A DNA stretch of 58,374 nucleotides from Nitrososphaerota archaeon (GTDB lineage Archaea; Thermoproteota; Nitrososphaeria; Nitrososphaerales; Nitrosopumilaceae): positions 1-58,374 of the forward strand of contig JAGWGA010000006.1 of assembly GCA_028867675.1 (NCBI GenBank), in the 5' to 3' direction. Below are positions 26,835-35,471 of the stretch, piece by piece (within the stretch, counting starts at the first letter, position 1; each line of letters starts with the position of its first letter). The notes beneath the pieces are model-generated. The model had not been told where the DNA came from, searched no databases, and saw only the letters and a program-made list of their open reading frames with translations. The position numbers were made by a program, and so were the translations under genes.

Positions 26835-28286
26835 ATGTCCTCACTAATTCCAAAGAAAATTCGAGAGATGGAGTATCGCATTGAGGTTGACCCATCAAAA
26901 GGAATGAAGGTTCCAGTTACAATTTACGCTGATGACAAATTATTGCAAAAGATGCTCACAGACAGAACCATACAGCAAGCAGTTAATGTGTCTACAATAC
27001 CAGGTGTGCTAAAGCATGTAGTAGTTCTTCCGGACGGTCACGAAGGTTATGGATTTCCAGTTGGTGGAGTAGCTGCCATGGATGCCGAAGAAGGCATGAT
27101 TAGTCCAGGGGGAGTAGGATATGACATCAACTGCGGTGTTAGGCTAATCAAGACCAATCTTACAGAAAAAGATGTCAGACCAAGACTAAGAGACCTTGTC
27201 TCAGAGTTGTTTACATCAATTCCATCGGGTGTAGGGTCTAAAGGTGCAGTAAAATTATCTTCCTCTGATCTAGACGAAGTTCTTGTAAGAGGAGTACAAT
27301 GGGCAGTTGATCACGGATATGGCTCAAAAGATGATGCAGATGTTTGTGAAGAAAATGGTCAGATAAAAAACGCAGACCCTTCAAAGATATCTCCTACTGC
27401 AAGAAAGAGAGGTGCCCCACAACTTGGAAGCTTGGGTTCTGGAAATCATTTCCTTGAAGTACAAAGAGTTGATCAGATTCATGATAAAGAAGCTGCTAAA
27501 AAAATGGGAATCTTCAATGAAGGTCAAATTACAGTATTGATTCATTGTGGATCTAGAGGATTTGGACACCAAGTTTGTAGTGATTACCTTAGAGTATCAG
27601 AGCAAGCACTTCCAAAATACAAAATAAATCTTGTAGATAGAGAACTTGCATGTGTTCCAAACTCTTCAGAAGAAGGAGAGTCATATCGCAAAGCAATGTT
27701 TGCGGCATTAAATTATGCATGGAGTAATAGACAGATGATTACTCATTGGACCAGAAAGGCCTTTGAGCGAGTCTTCAAACAAACAGAGGCTGATCTTGAC
27801 ATGAAACTAGTCTATGATGTAGCTCACAATATTGCCAAAGTTGAAAAACACAAAATCGATGGACAGATGCGCTCAGTTGTAGTTCACCGAAAAGGTGCAA
27901 CAAGGGCATTTCCACAAGGAAGAGAAGAAATTCCAAAAAAATATCGAGATATTGGTCAGCCCGTCTTTATCCCAGGTTCGATGGGTACTGGTAGCTGGAT
28001 TTTATTGGGACAGCCAAATTCGATGGATCTAAGTTTTGGCTCTACTGCTCACGGTGCAGGAAGAATGATGTCAAGATCTGCAGCAAGAAGAGGATTTACT
28101 GAAAGTCAAGTACAAAAAACTCTTAGCGATAGAGGAATTTTCATTAAAGCTCTCACAAGAGAAGGTGTGGTGGAAGAAACACCAGAGGCCTACAAGGATG
28201 TAGATGCTGTAGCAAATGTGTCTCATGAGCTTGGAATTGCTACCAAGGTAGCAAAACTTGTTCCTATTGGAGTAATCAAGGGTTGA
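26835..28286 (+). CDS. rtcB: RNA-splicing ligase RtcB
   Basis: GTP- and Mn-dependent ligase that joins tRNA exons after intron removal, relevant here because tRNA-Trp in this window carries two introns. The 484-residue protein has the full set of motifs: LPDGHEGYGFPVGGVAA, GGVGYDINCGVR, GSLGSGNHFLEVQ, HCGSRGFGHQVC, PGSMGTGSWILLG and HGAGRMMSR with the guanylylated His. ATG 26835 is chosen because a TATA-like TTTAAATT (about 26794) gives a short leader; GTG 26805 would lie upstream of the expected transcript start. No intein is present. Confidence 0.96.
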   Translation: MSSLIPKKIREMEYRIEVDPSKGMKVPVTIYADDKLLQKMLTDRTIQQAVNVSTIPGVLKHVVVLPDGHEGYGFPVGGVAAMDAEEGMISPGGVGYDINCGVRLIKTNLTEKDVRPRLRDLVSELFTSIPSGVGSKGAVKLSSSDLDEVLVRGVQWAVDHGYGSKDDADVCEENGQIKNADPSKISPTARKRGAPQLGSLGSGNHFLEVQRVDQIHDKEAAKKMGIFNEGQITVLIHCGSRGFGHQVCSDYLRVSEQALPKYKINLVDRELACVPNSSEEGESYRKAMFAALNYAWSNRQMITHWTRKAFERVFKQTEADLDMKLVYDVAHNIAKVEKHKIDGQMRSVVVHRKGATRAFPQGREEIPKKYRDIGQPVFIPGSMGTGSWILLGQPNSMDLSFGSTAHGAGRMMSRSAARRGFTESQVQKTLSDRGIFIKALTREGVVEETPEAYKDVDAVANVSHELGIATKVAKLVPIGVIKG

Positions 28287-28783
28287 GCGAGGAAGACAAA
28301 GAACTAGAGATTCTCAAGGCAAAAAGAATGCTTGAGATGCAAAAAAATATCACTCAAAGACAGAAAATTGAAGAAGTAAAGCCTGAAACAAAAAAACCAC
28401 AGATTTCTCCTCGTGAACTTGTAGTAAAACAACTCGGATATAGGGGAATTGAGGTTCTCCAAAACGCTGAATCTCAGTTTCCAGAAGAATCCAAAGTTGT
28501 CATAGAAAAACTTGCAGAGCTAATCCAAGGAGGCGAAGTCCATGAAGTCATAGATGGAGGAAAACTACTTACCTTGTTTAGGTCTCTTGGAATCAGAGTA
28601 AGGATGCAGACAACAATCAGTGTTGAGCAAGACGGCAAAATGGTATCTTGGTCTGATAAACTAAAGGGCGACATTAAACAAGAATATGAAACCCCTTCCG
28701 AAGATGCATCATCTGAATCTGTCCGATCTAATACGGAACAATCACAATCTGAAAATGTTTCTAACCCAACTGAGACTTTTTAA
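28283..28783 (+). CDS. PDCD5/TFAR19-like DNA-binding protein
   Basis: A 166-residue protein with the PDCD5 pattern: an N-terminal helix KELEILKAKRMLEMQKN, a three-helix core ending VIEKLAELIQGGEVHEVIDG, and a short loop-strand tail (VRMQTTISVEQDG). Archaeal homologues bind double-stranded DNA. The last 30 residues are Ser/Glu-rich and probably disordered. It is longer than the usual 110-120 residues. TTG 28283 overlaps the rtcB stop, so translation is coupled. Confidence 0.7.
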   Translation: MSEEDKELEILKAKRMLEMQKNITQRQKIEEVKPETKKPQISPRELVVKQLGYRGIEVLQNAESQFPEESKVVIEKLAELIQGGEVHEVIDGGKLLTLFRSLGIRVRMQTTISVEQDGKMVSWSDKLKGDIKQEYETPSEDASSESVRSNTEQSQSENVSNPTETF

Positions 28784-28848
28784 GATTTACATCAAGACTA
28801 GTTCAATTCAAAATAAGTTTATTATTCATGCATAACGCTGGATTCTCA

Positions 28849-29175
28849 ATGCACGGCAGGCCAACCATACTTCAAATTGCAACAACCAACTATGAACCTG
28901 ACAGACAAGTTGTTGTCAATACAATGGAGGAAATTCAGACTCTATGCGGTACCACTGAAGGTTTTCTTGTAGAAAGTGAACCAATGGAAAGATTTGGTTG
29001 GGCTTTTTTCAAAGTATTGATCAAAACCGAGTTGCTTGCTGGAATGGAATCAAAATTTGGGGAACAGATTGCTAAAACTAAAGGAAAGAAAGTCGAAGAA
29101 AAGTTTGTAACATATATGACAAAACTTTTCGAAAGCAAAAACGCTAAAGTAAAAATTAAACTCGTAGACGCTTAG
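28849..29175 (+). CDS. Conserved-looking hypothetical protein
   Basis: A 108-residue soluble protein ([20 protein letters not shown] at the start). It has a mixed alpha/beta profile, with a helical C-terminal half ([20 protein letters not shown]). ATG 28849 is chosen over 28828 because a TATA-like GTTTATTATTC lies about 26 nt upstream of 28849. Its stop overlaps the uS11 stop by 4 nt. No family recognised. Confidence 0.65.
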   Translation: MHGRPTILQIATTNYEPDRQVVVNTMEEIQTLCGTTEGFLVESEPMERFGWAFFKVLIKTELLAGMESKFGEQIAKTKGKKVEEKFVTYMTKLFESKNAKVKIKLVDA

Positions 29176-29576
29176 ACTCTTCTTCCTCTTTTACCACCCT
29201 TCTTTCTTGTGGTATCATGAGGGATTGGTGTTACATCATCAATTCTTCCAATCTTGAACCCGCCTCTTGCCAGTGCTCTGATTGCTGCTTGTGCACCTGG
29301 ACCTGGAACACGTGAACCTACTCCACCGACTGCTCTTACTCTAATGTGAAGACCAGTGAAGCCTTTGTCATGTGCTGCCTCAACTACTGCTGCAGTTGAT
29401 TTCATTGCAGCATAAGGTGATGACTCGTATCTGTCTGCGTTAACATGTCGTCCACCAGAACTTATTGCCACAGTCTCAGCACCAGAAACGTCTGTGATGT
29501 GAACTATGGTATTGTTAAAACTACTGAAAATGTGAGCTATTCCCCATTTTTCCTTAGTTTCTTGTTCAGACAACAT
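29172..29576 (-). CDS. rps11: 30S ribosomal protein uS11
   Basis: Small-subunit platform protein contacting 16S rRNA and mRNA near the E site. The 134-residue sequence has the family core [19 protein letters not shown] and [19 protein letters not shown] and ends with the basic [16 protein letters not shown]-type tail (here [18 protein letters not shown]). It follows thiL by 30 nt on the same strand rather than sitting in a ribosomal-protein operon. Confidence 0.97.
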   Translation of the reverse strand: MLSEQETKEKWGIAHIFSSFNNTIVHITDVSGAETVAISSGGRHVNADRYESSPYAAMKSTAAVVEAAHDKGFTGLHIRVRAVGGVGSRVPGPGAQAAIRALARGGFKIGRIDDVTPIPHDTTRKKGGKRGRRV

Positions 29577-29606
29577 TTCAAAAGCCTATAACGGGTTTAA
29601 AAAACA

Positions 29607-30563
29607 TTAGGATCTTAGGTGTACCCAGCCACATCTTTTGATTTTCTTTGGCTTGAATTTCTCCATGAGTACGACATCTTTACCCCTTGCAACATAGCCC
29701 ATCACAAACAAAGGAACTTTTAGTTTTCTTGCTATGTTTCTGACTTTATCTAAATGTCGTGGTGATACCGTAAAGACCATCTCATATTCCTCTCCGCCAC
29801 AAAAAACCAAATCTTTCAAATCTATCTTGTTTCTTGCAGCAAATTCTATGACATCATATCCCGTTGGAAACCCAAAAATTACAAATCTGCTCTTGCTCTG
29901 TTCGCTCATGTCGTTGAGTGTTATGGCAAGTCCATCACTAGAGTCCATTGACGATGAAAAATACTTTGAAGCTTGTAGACCAAACTGGAGTCTTGGAGCA
30001 GGACGCATAACTTGTTTTTTACATTTTTTCAAAAACTGTGTACTTGCCTTACTCTTTTCCAAAATGATCTTCAATCCAGAAGAAGAATATCCAAAAGGAC
30101 CTGATGTTACTATGATATCTCCAGTCTTTGCCCCTCCCCTTGTTGGCATATTTTTGTTATTTGACCCAAACATTGAAACTTCAATTACTAACTCTTTTCC
30201 TTGGTTGGTATCACCTCCTACTATCTTCAATCCAAACTCTTTTGATGCTAATGCAAAACCGCCTGCCAACTGATTTACCATTTTTCTTGTAAATCCCCGA
30301 GGAATGGCTAGTGCAATTGTTGCAAATGAAGGCTTTACTCCCTTACATGCCAAGTCACTTACACATGCAACAAGACTCTTTCGTGCAATATCTGATAACT
30401 TCATTCCTGGAAGAACATCGGTACTTGCAACCAACATGTCCGATTTTACTATAATTCTAGAACTGCCGATCTTTAGTACTTCGACATCATCGCCTAGAAA
30501 ACTAGGCTTGCCAAACCTTCTCTGAAATGTCTTAATTATTTCTCGTTCGTCTGGATTCTTCAT
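29607..30563 (-). CDS. thiL: Thiamine-monophosphate kinase-like protein
   Basis: ATP-dependent kinase of the ThiL/PurM superfamily, converting thiamine phosphate to thiamine pyrophosphate. The 318-residue protein shows FLGDDVEVL, VKSDMLVASTDVLPGM, IVGGDTNQGKELVIEVSMFG and SSMDSSDGLAI, the Mg- and nucleotide-binding acidic motifs. Its start lies inside the end of the glmM-like gene (32-nt overlap), so the two are coupled; uS11 follows. Confidence 0.9.
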   Translation of the reverse strand: MKNPDEREIIKTFQRRFGKPSFLGDDVEVLKIGSSRIIVKSDMLVASTDVLPGMKLSDIARKSLVACVSDLACKGVKPSFATIALAIPRGFTRKMVNQLAGGFALASKEFGLKIVGGDTNQGKELVIEVSMFGSNNKNMPTRGGAKTGDIIVTSGPFGYSSSGLKIILEKSKASTQFLKKCKKQVMRPAPRLQFGLQASKYFSSSMDSSDGLAITLNDMSEQSKSRFVIFGFPTGYDVIEFAARNKIDLKDLVFCGGEEYEMVFTVSPRHLDKVRNIARKLKVPLFVMGYVARGKDVVLMEKFKPKKIKRCGWVHLRS

Positions 30564-31845
30564 AACTTTGTTTAACCAGCATAGTGATTTGTTTTTCTAT
30601 TGATTTAGCTTTATTGAGGTCATTTGACTCTGCAGAGACTCTGATTATGTGCTCAGTATTTGATTGTCTTACCAAAACCCAACTGTCCTCATCTATTATG
30701 GATTTTATTCCATCAATTGTTATAATATTGCTAGATATTTTCTTCATCTTCTTCAAAAGAATCTCAAGTGTCTTCTTATGGAGTTTAGAATCAACGCTTA
30801 CCTTGGTTCTTACTTGGTGGTATTCTTCCATGAATTTTATAATATCATCAAATTGTTTTGTTCCAACCATTGATGCAACAAGACCACTTGTCAATATGCC
30901 GTCTCGACACATGTTAAATTCTGGCAAAATAAATCCTGCGCTACTTCCTTCTCCACCAGCTTGAGATTTTGTTTTTAACATCATATCTACAACATTTGCT
31001 TCCCCAACTTTGGATCTGTGAACTTTACCGCCATGATTTATAATGAATTTCTCAATTGCAACACTGGTATCGATACTTAGAACAAATTTATTGTATCCTT
31101 TTTCCAGTGCACCTGCAATACCTAAACCCAATGTTACATCAGGTGATTTTTTCTTGCCATTTTTTACTATGACAAGTCTATCTCCGTCTAGATCAAAAGC
31201 AAAACCAATGTCTGCTTTTTTTGTGGCTTCAACAAGGCCTGATAATTTATCATTAGTAGGATCTGGACCTCGGTTTGACTTGCCAGGAGTTCCGTTGATT
31301 ACAGTCACTTTGCAGCCTAGTTTTTTTAGTAATTGTGGGGCAACCTCAAACGCTGCACCTCCACCTACATCGATTGCAATCTTGGGCGATTTTTTTAATT
31401 TGCCAATTAATTTTGCAGCTTCCTCAATGTACTTTGAACTGACTTCAAACTCCGAGCCAAATTCTTCTTTCTTAAATTGTCCTCCTTTTTCTAATTTTTC
31501 CAGTTCTGATTCGTTTATGCCTCTGCCTTCTAGAATGAACTTGAGCCCATTCCACTCCAAAGGATTGTGGGAAGATGTGATGATCAATCCACTACCGTAT
31601 TTTCTTGCTTCTCTGAATATTACGGGTGTTGGAGATATTCCCAGATTGTACACCGTAATCCCTCTCTCTAAAAGTGAGGCAACTGCAAGATTTGTTACTA
31701 TTTCTCCTGATGGTCTGGTGTCTTTTCCAACTACACATTTTTTTGATTTTATCAGAGGTGAGAAATTTCTACAAAAATGAATTACATCTTTAAGACTTAG
31801 GTCGTTGCCAAAAATTCCACGAACTCCGGAAATTGATACCTTCAA
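30532..31845 (-). CDS. glmM: Phosphoglucosamine mutase / phosphohexomutase
   Basis: Alpha-D-phosphohexomutase of 437 residues. The phosphoserine loop ITSSHNPLEWNGLKF, the metal loop FDLDGDRLVIV and the sugar-binding GEGSSAGFILPE are present; the C-terminal domain with RVSAESNDLNKAKSI binds the phosphate. The GlmM-like motifs favour glucosamine-phosphate, for UDP-GlcNAc synthesis, but phosphomannomutase activity cannot be excluded. It is first of a three-gene run with thiL and uS11. Confidence 0.88.
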   Translation of the reverse strand: MKVSISGVRGIFGNDLSLKDVIHFCRNFSPLIKSKKCVVGKDTRPSGEIVTNLAVASLLERGITVYNLGISPTPVIFREARKYGSGLIITSSHNPLEWNGLKFILEGRGINESELEKLEKGGQFKKEEFGSEFEVSSKYIEEAAKLIGKLKKSPKIAIDVGGGAAFEVAPQLLKKLGCKVTVINGTPGKSNRGPDPTNDKLSGLVEATKKADIGFAFDLDGDRLVIVKNGKKKSPDVTLGLGIAGALEKGYNKFVLSIDTSVAIEKFIINHGGKVHRSKVGEANVVDMMLKTKSQAGGEGSSAGFILPEFNMCRDGILTSGLVASMVGTKQFDDIIKFMEEYHQVRTKVSVDSKLHKKTLEILLKKMKKISSNIITIDGIKSIIDEDSWVLVRQSNTEHIIRVSAESNDLNKAKSIEKQITMLVKQSYEESRRTRNN

Positions 31846-31898
31846 TGAATCAAAAGCACAAAGGCTTTTTATAAACTCTAATTACATTGCGAACCACT

Positions 31899-31972
31899 GC
31901 CTCGATAGCTCAGCCTGGTAGAGCGAACGCCTCGTAAGCGTTAGGCCGTGGGATCGAATCCCACTCGAGGCT
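31899..31972 (+). tRNA. tRNA-Thr (CGT)
   Basis: A 74-nt cloverleaf with acceptor GCCTCGA/TCGAGGC, D stem GCTC/GAGC, anticodon stem AACGC/GCGTT around loop CTCGTAA (anticodon CGT), T stem GTGGG/CCCAC with loop ATCGAAT, and discriminator T, as expected for archaeal tRNA-Thr. There is no intron and no encoded CCA. A TATA-like TTTTTATAAAC (about 31865-31875) lies about 27 nt upstream. Confidence 0.97.
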
Positions 31973-32021
31973 TAAATTAAGTAAAATGAAGCAAACGAAC
32001 TTCTAATTATTTTAAAGGTTG

Positions 32022-32105
32022 TTATTCGTCTGCTTTTCCATCAAGTGTCTCGATATCTAATTCGAGATCTTTAATTCCTTTCCACCATTCTAATGTCTCC
32101 GCCAC
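32022..32105 (-). CDS. Possible microprotein (27 aa) in the tRNA-Thr to wHTH gap
   Basis: A 27-codon frame starting GTG 32105, with a good Shine-Dalgarno-like GGGGAG five nt upstream, encoding MAETLEWWKGIKDLELDIE and an acidic tail. It is the only coding-like signal in the 377-nt gap 31973-32349; the remainder (32106-32349) is very AT-rich with no recognisable element. Short frames like this can arise by chance. Confidence 0.3.
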   Translation of the reverse strand: MAETLEWWKGIKDLELDIETLDGKADE

Positions 32106-32349
32106 AAATACTCCCCTTTTGATAAACAAAAGTACGCCTTTATAGATCTGTCGGTTTACTGAGCACTAACTCAAAAATCAATAATTTTCTATAAGATCTA
32201 ACCAAATTTTATTTACGGATAATTTTTGGACAGATTTTGATCCACTAAACTCTTGAATAGTTTTAAACAAAAAACAATGTAATACATTTTTTTTTAAATT
32301 ATATTCTATATGTGATTTTTAAAATTAAAATAATAAAAAGAGAAGAGGC

Positions 32350-32631
32350 TTAAAGATCTAAGCCAAAAGAGTCTGCAAGACTCTGGAATCTTTCATAAGT
32401 TTGCAAATATTGCTTACCTTTTGGTGTTATGACAAATGTGTTCTTTCCATCGAATTCGATTTTATTGATTAGACCTGCGCCGGTTAGGTTGTCTACGAAT
32501 TTTGATAGTCTTGAATGTGATAAATTGGCCTTTGTTAGAAGTGATGTTACGTTAATTCCGTTCATTCCGCTTTCTTCTGTTACAGTAAGCAAATCTCTTA
32601 CTATCTGCATGCTTGTTCTATACGCTACCAT
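32350..32631 (-). CDS. Small winged-helix regulator (ArnR1-like), paralogue 1
   Basis: A 93-residue winged-helix protein: MVAYRTSMQIVRDLLTVTEE, VTSLLTKANLSHSRLSKFVD (recognition region), then LINKIEFDGKNTFVITPKGK as wing, and the closing YERFQSLADSFGLDL. It is closely similar to the protein at 39588-39878, both starting (M)AVAYRT-like and ending FADSFGL-like. Group I archaea have many such one-domain regulators. The target is unknown. Confidence 0.82.
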   Translation of the reverse strand: MVAYRTSMQIVRDLLTVTEESGMNGINVTSLLTKANLSHSRLSKFVDNLTGAGLINKIEFDGKNTFVITPKGKQYLQTYERFQSLADSFGLDL

Positions 32632-32754
32632 TGTGACTAGATGTAAGATTTCCTGATATAAGGGTATTACTATTTATGCTCTTTGTAATCCTTATAGGGA
32701 CGAGTTTTACCACGATTAAAAGGAAATTTATCCCTTTTTTGAGGCTAATAGACA

Positions 32755-33315
32755 TTGGATTTTTCCTGTATAGAGGATTGCTCAAAGTGCTGTATTGAAA
32801 GAGAATACTATCCTACAATAAAGTTTGGCAAGGTAGGGGTTCTGATACTGCCAGATGAAAAAGAAAGAATAGAATCACTGGCAGAACAAAGTGGCATCAA
32901 GGTAACCATTTTGCCCAGAATAGGTGTATCAAAAACAGAGTCTGGAGGGCCTGATACAGTACTTGCATATCAGATGATGGGCAAAGATTTGAATGGCAAT
33001 ACGTGTCCTTTTCTTGAAACAGAATCAAGTAAAAGATCGCCCCATGGTGGATTTACTTGTAAAATTTACAATGACAGACCACTTGCATGTAGAGCATATC
33101 CTGTAATCGAATCATCGCCTATTGTGTTGGATTCAAAATGTAAGTTTTGTGAAAGTTGTGGCACACCAACAGGAAATGTAAATTCTGAGATTGAATCACT
33201 AATTCAAATTAAACAAAAAATGCAAACTGATGCACCATACATTTGGCGCTATGCAACTGGTGTAGGAGAATTAAAACACAAAGATCTGATGCAAAACGGT
33301 TGGTTTCTAACCTGA
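32755..33315 (+). CDS. YkgJ-type Cys-cluster (zinc/iron-chelating) protein
   Basis: A 186-residue protein with the CxxxCxxCC plus CPFL...CxIYxxRPxxCRxYP layout of the YkgJ family, here FSCIEDCSKCC, NTCPFLE, FTCKIYNDRPLACRAYP, with two extra Cys (CKFCESC). These clusters bind zinc or iron-sulfur; the enzymatic role, if any, is unknown. TTG 32755 is supported by a TATA-like ATTTATCC about 26 nt upstream. Its end overlaps the convergent zinc-ribbon gene by 9 nt. Confidence 0.82.
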   Translation: MDFSCIEDCSKCCIEREYYPTIKFGKVGVLILPDEKERIESLAEQSGIKVTILPRIGVSKTESGGPDTVLAYQMMGKDLNGNTCPFLETESSKRSPHGGFTCKIYNDRPLACRAYPVIESSPIVLDSKCKFCESCGTPTGNVNSEIESLIQIKQKMQTDAPYIWRYATGVGELKHKDLMQNGWFLT

Positions 33316-33471
33316 ACTATTTACTCTTTCATGAGTACCTGGATAGTGTTCTCCAATTTTTTTAGAATAACACTTGCTACACAAATTTCCCTTTATGTTC
33401 CAAGATTGCATTGGAACGTAAACATGATCTAAAGGACCATTACACATTCCACACTGTCCAACTTCTTTCAT
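33307..33471 (-). CDS. Zinc-ribbon microprotein (54 aa)
   Basis: Encodes 54 residues: MKEVGQCGMCNGPLDHVYVP then GNLCSKCYSKKIGEHYPGTH. The two CxxC pairs about 20 residues apart form a complete zinc ribbon. The promoter is clear: on the minus strand TTTTTATA lies about 26 nt before the ATG and is flanked by an inverted repeat (33484-33513), which suggests the gene is regulated by a dimeric repressor. Convergent with the YkgJ-type gene. Confidence 0.65.
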   Translation of the reverse strand: MKEVGQCGMCNGPLDHVYVPMQSWNIKGNLCSKCYSKKIGEHYPGTHERVNSSG

Positions 33472-33483
33472 TTCTATATCTCT

Positions 33484-33513
33484 CGATCATGTTAGGTATA
33501 AAAATCATGATCG
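33484..33513. promoter_or_regulatory. Inverted repeat flanking the TATA box of the zinc-ribbon gene
   Basis: CGATCATG (33484-33491) and CATGATCG (33506-33513) are exact reverse complements, and the 14-nt spacer contains GTATAAAAA, read on the minus strand as TTTTTATAC. The TATA box is about 26 nt from ATG 33471 of the minus-strand gene, so a protein bound to both arms would straddle its promoter. Confidence 0.5.
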
Positions 33514-33554
33514 TAAATAGCATGTTAAATACTACTATATTATAGAAGAAAACA

Positions 33555-33619
33555 GCGGTAGGATGGCTGGCTAATGTGGACCTCCTGCAAGAGAACCTAT
33601 CGGTCAACCGTTCTGCCGC
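33555..33619 (+). ncRNA. Candidate small structured RNA beside the AIPR gene
   Basis: A short GC-rich block (40 G or C in 33551-33620) in AT-rich surroundings. Its ends pair over 7 bp: GCGGTAG (33555-33561) with CTGCCGC (33613-33619), one pair being G-U. Inside are CGG-TCAA-CCG (33601-33610) and a weaker CTC/GAG hairpin. TATA-like sequence lies just upstream (33530-33545) and a short T run follows (33621-33626). It is not a tRNA: positions 8-9, D arm and T arm do not fit. Strand is inferred from the T run. It ends 18 nt from the 3' end of the convergent AIPR gene. Confidence 0.4.
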
Positions 33620-33636
33620 GATTTTGATTAAAAGTT

Positions 33637-35397
33637 CTAAAAAAGATCTTGGACTACTTTTTGAATGCTTACAATCTCTTCTTCTTCTTGCTTTATCTTC
33701 TTCTCAATTACTCTTACCATGGAATCCTGCCAAACATGGTGAGAGAAGAAGTTATGGTAGGTATTTGCAGCCGTCATCTCATCGTCTACTACAGTATCTT
33801 CCAGGAATTTGGTCACAACTGTATCTGTTAATTTTAGGATGCGCTGGTTTAGCTTGACACTCTTGAATATTGGCTCTAGTTTTGCAATGTCTTCCTTAAA
33901 GTCATCCTTTGTTAGAAGAATCTTTTCATGGAGGATCTTAAAGTAAACTGCAACAAAGAATAATGTTGCATATCTCTTTGTCTTATGGCCTCCCTTCTTT
34001 CCATAGTTTAAGGATTTTTTTGCATACTCCTTGACAAAATATGGATAAAGTAACAGTCTAAAATCATCCTTTAATTTCTCATTGAAGACCTCGTCATACT
34101 TGCTACCTCTTGGCAAGAATTGTGCAGGAGAACTATAGGCTTCTGTTGGTCTTTGTTCAATGCCTGCAACAAAGGCCTGTATGGCATCCTTTGCTACAAT
34201 GACTTTTTTGTGGTTGTCTGGCAAGTATTTGTTGTAAATTACATCTCCAACAAATTCGCTTTGATGTGACTTTGTCTTGGTATCAAATGAACCTCCTTGT
34301 ATTTCATAAAAATAATGGATGTTTTCCATTTGTGATTTTAGTGATTTATGAAAATCCATCAAAGATACAAGATCTTTTCCTCTTACTGCATTTTGCGAGT
34401 TTCTGTATTTTGTAATATTATTTTGGTCTAGTTCATCTGCAGCTTTTATTATTGTGACAGTTATACTTCCATCCAAGTTATGTGTACGTCTTGCATGGTC
34501 TAGTACTGAGTTTGATGTCTGTGCTCCGTTTACTATCTGAGGAGAATGTAATACAATGGAGTTATCTTCCAATTCCTCAAAATCACTTACAACTATGGTA
34601 ATTCCGTTGTTGTAATAGAAGAACTTGTGAGGCACTTCTTGGAGTGTTTCTCTCAACCCCTTGTTAACTGTAGTTTTAAACTGCATCCACTGACGTATGT
34701 TTGATTCAAAGACATAGTCCTTGTTCTTTGTGACAAAATTTGTCAGTTCTCTTAATTTCAAAATACCAAGAAGTGTATTTTGATATCGTAGTTTTGTCTC
34801 AAGTTTAATTGATGCCTTTTTACCAGCAGCTGGTTTTTTTATCCTATCCCAAAGTTTTCGAACTATGACATCAACATCATAAATTTCAACAGAATCAAAA
34901 TTCTCATCCTCTACCTTTTGGTCAGTTACATAGATGCATTCTATCTTGAGATTCTTCTCCTGAATCTTTGTAACTAGATGTGCAAGTTCTGGACGCATCT
35001 TTGCAATATCTTTACCTTGTAATCTCTTGACATCTTCTCTGAATTTTACTATGGCTTCAATAGAGTGAGATGTTCCATACTTTGACTGGAATAGATAGAT
35101 CTTGTCTTCAGAAAAGTCAACTGGCAGATATGCATCAATTCCTAGATCGTTTGCTCCATCAATTATTGCATCGGTTGCATCATCCTCTGTTGCCTCAAAT
35201 ACTCTGGTTAATACCCATTGCAAAAAGTTGTGACCTTTCTCAACCTCGTTTTGTGCACTTTCCGCATATTCTTTTATTGAATCTTTTACATTTTGTACAA
35301 ATCCATCAAGTGGCATACCGTTTGTATTCTGATATGCTATAGGTTTTGCACCTGGAATGTATTCTAGTAACCCGTTACTTCTTTCAGCCAAATTCAA
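33637..35397 (-). CDS. AIPR-family protein with N-terminal nuclease-like domain
   Basis: A 586-residue protein of the AIPR (abortive infection phage resistance) family: FFYYNNGITIVVSDFEE and SPQIVNGAQTSNSVLDHARR are its hallmark segments (about 260-310). The N-terminal 180 residues look like a Mrr/PD-(D/E)xK module: GANDLGIDAYLPVDF (D88) and KIYLFQSKYG (Q104-S105-K106). So it probably cuts DNA or RNA when triggered by phage or foreign DNA. It stands alone as a defence gene, with no toxin-antitoxin or restriction partner adjacent; a candidate RNA abuts its 3' end. Confidence 0.85.
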   Translation of the reverse strand: MNLAERSNGLLEYIPGAKPIAYQNTNGMPLDGFVQNVKDSIKEYAESAQNEVEKGHNFLQWVLTRVFEATEDDATDAIIDGANDLGIDAYLPVDFSEDKIYLFQSKYGTSHSIEAIVKFREDVKRLQGKDIAKMRPELAHLVTKIQEKNLKIECIYVTDQKVEDENFDSVEIYDVDVIVRKLWDRIKKPAAGKKASIKLETKLRYQNTLLGILKLRELTNFVTKNKDYVFESNIRQWMQFKTTVNKGLRETLQEVPHKFFYYNNGITIVVSDFEELEDNSIVLHSPQIVNGAQTSNSVLDHARRTHNLDGSITVTIIKAADELDQNNITKYRNSQNAVRGKDLVSLMDFHKSLKSQMENIHYFYEIQGGSFDTKTKSHQSEFVGDVIYNKYLPDNHKKVIVAKDAIQAFVAGIEQRPTEAYSSPAQFLPRGSKYDEVFNEKLKDDFRLLLYPYFVKEYAKKSLNYGKKGGHKTKRYATLFFVAVYFKILHEKILLTKDDFKEDIAKLEPIFKSVKLNQRILKLTDTVVTKFLEDTVVDDEMTAANTYHNFFSHHVWQDSMVRVIEKKIKQEEEEIVSIQKVVQDLF

Positions 35398-35471
35398 TTT
35401 GTTTACAAACTACTCTATTTAGAAAAGTAGGTTATTATGATATTATCCATATTGACACTTTTGAAATTAAA

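Noticed and set aside
29734-30273. 179-residue plus-strand frame
   Set aside because: Antisense shadow of thiL with low-complexity composition.
31043-31780. 245-residue plus-strand frame
   Set aside because: Shadow of glmM, whose motifs are clear on the minus strand.
33576-33857. 93-residue plus-strand frame over the AIPR 3' end
   Set aside because: It is antisense to a strongly supported gene and starts inside the candidate RNA.
35346-35471. N-terminal extension of the PH-like protein
   Set aside because: It runs across the AIPR start and promoter; TTG 35472 has a suitably placed TATA-like box.
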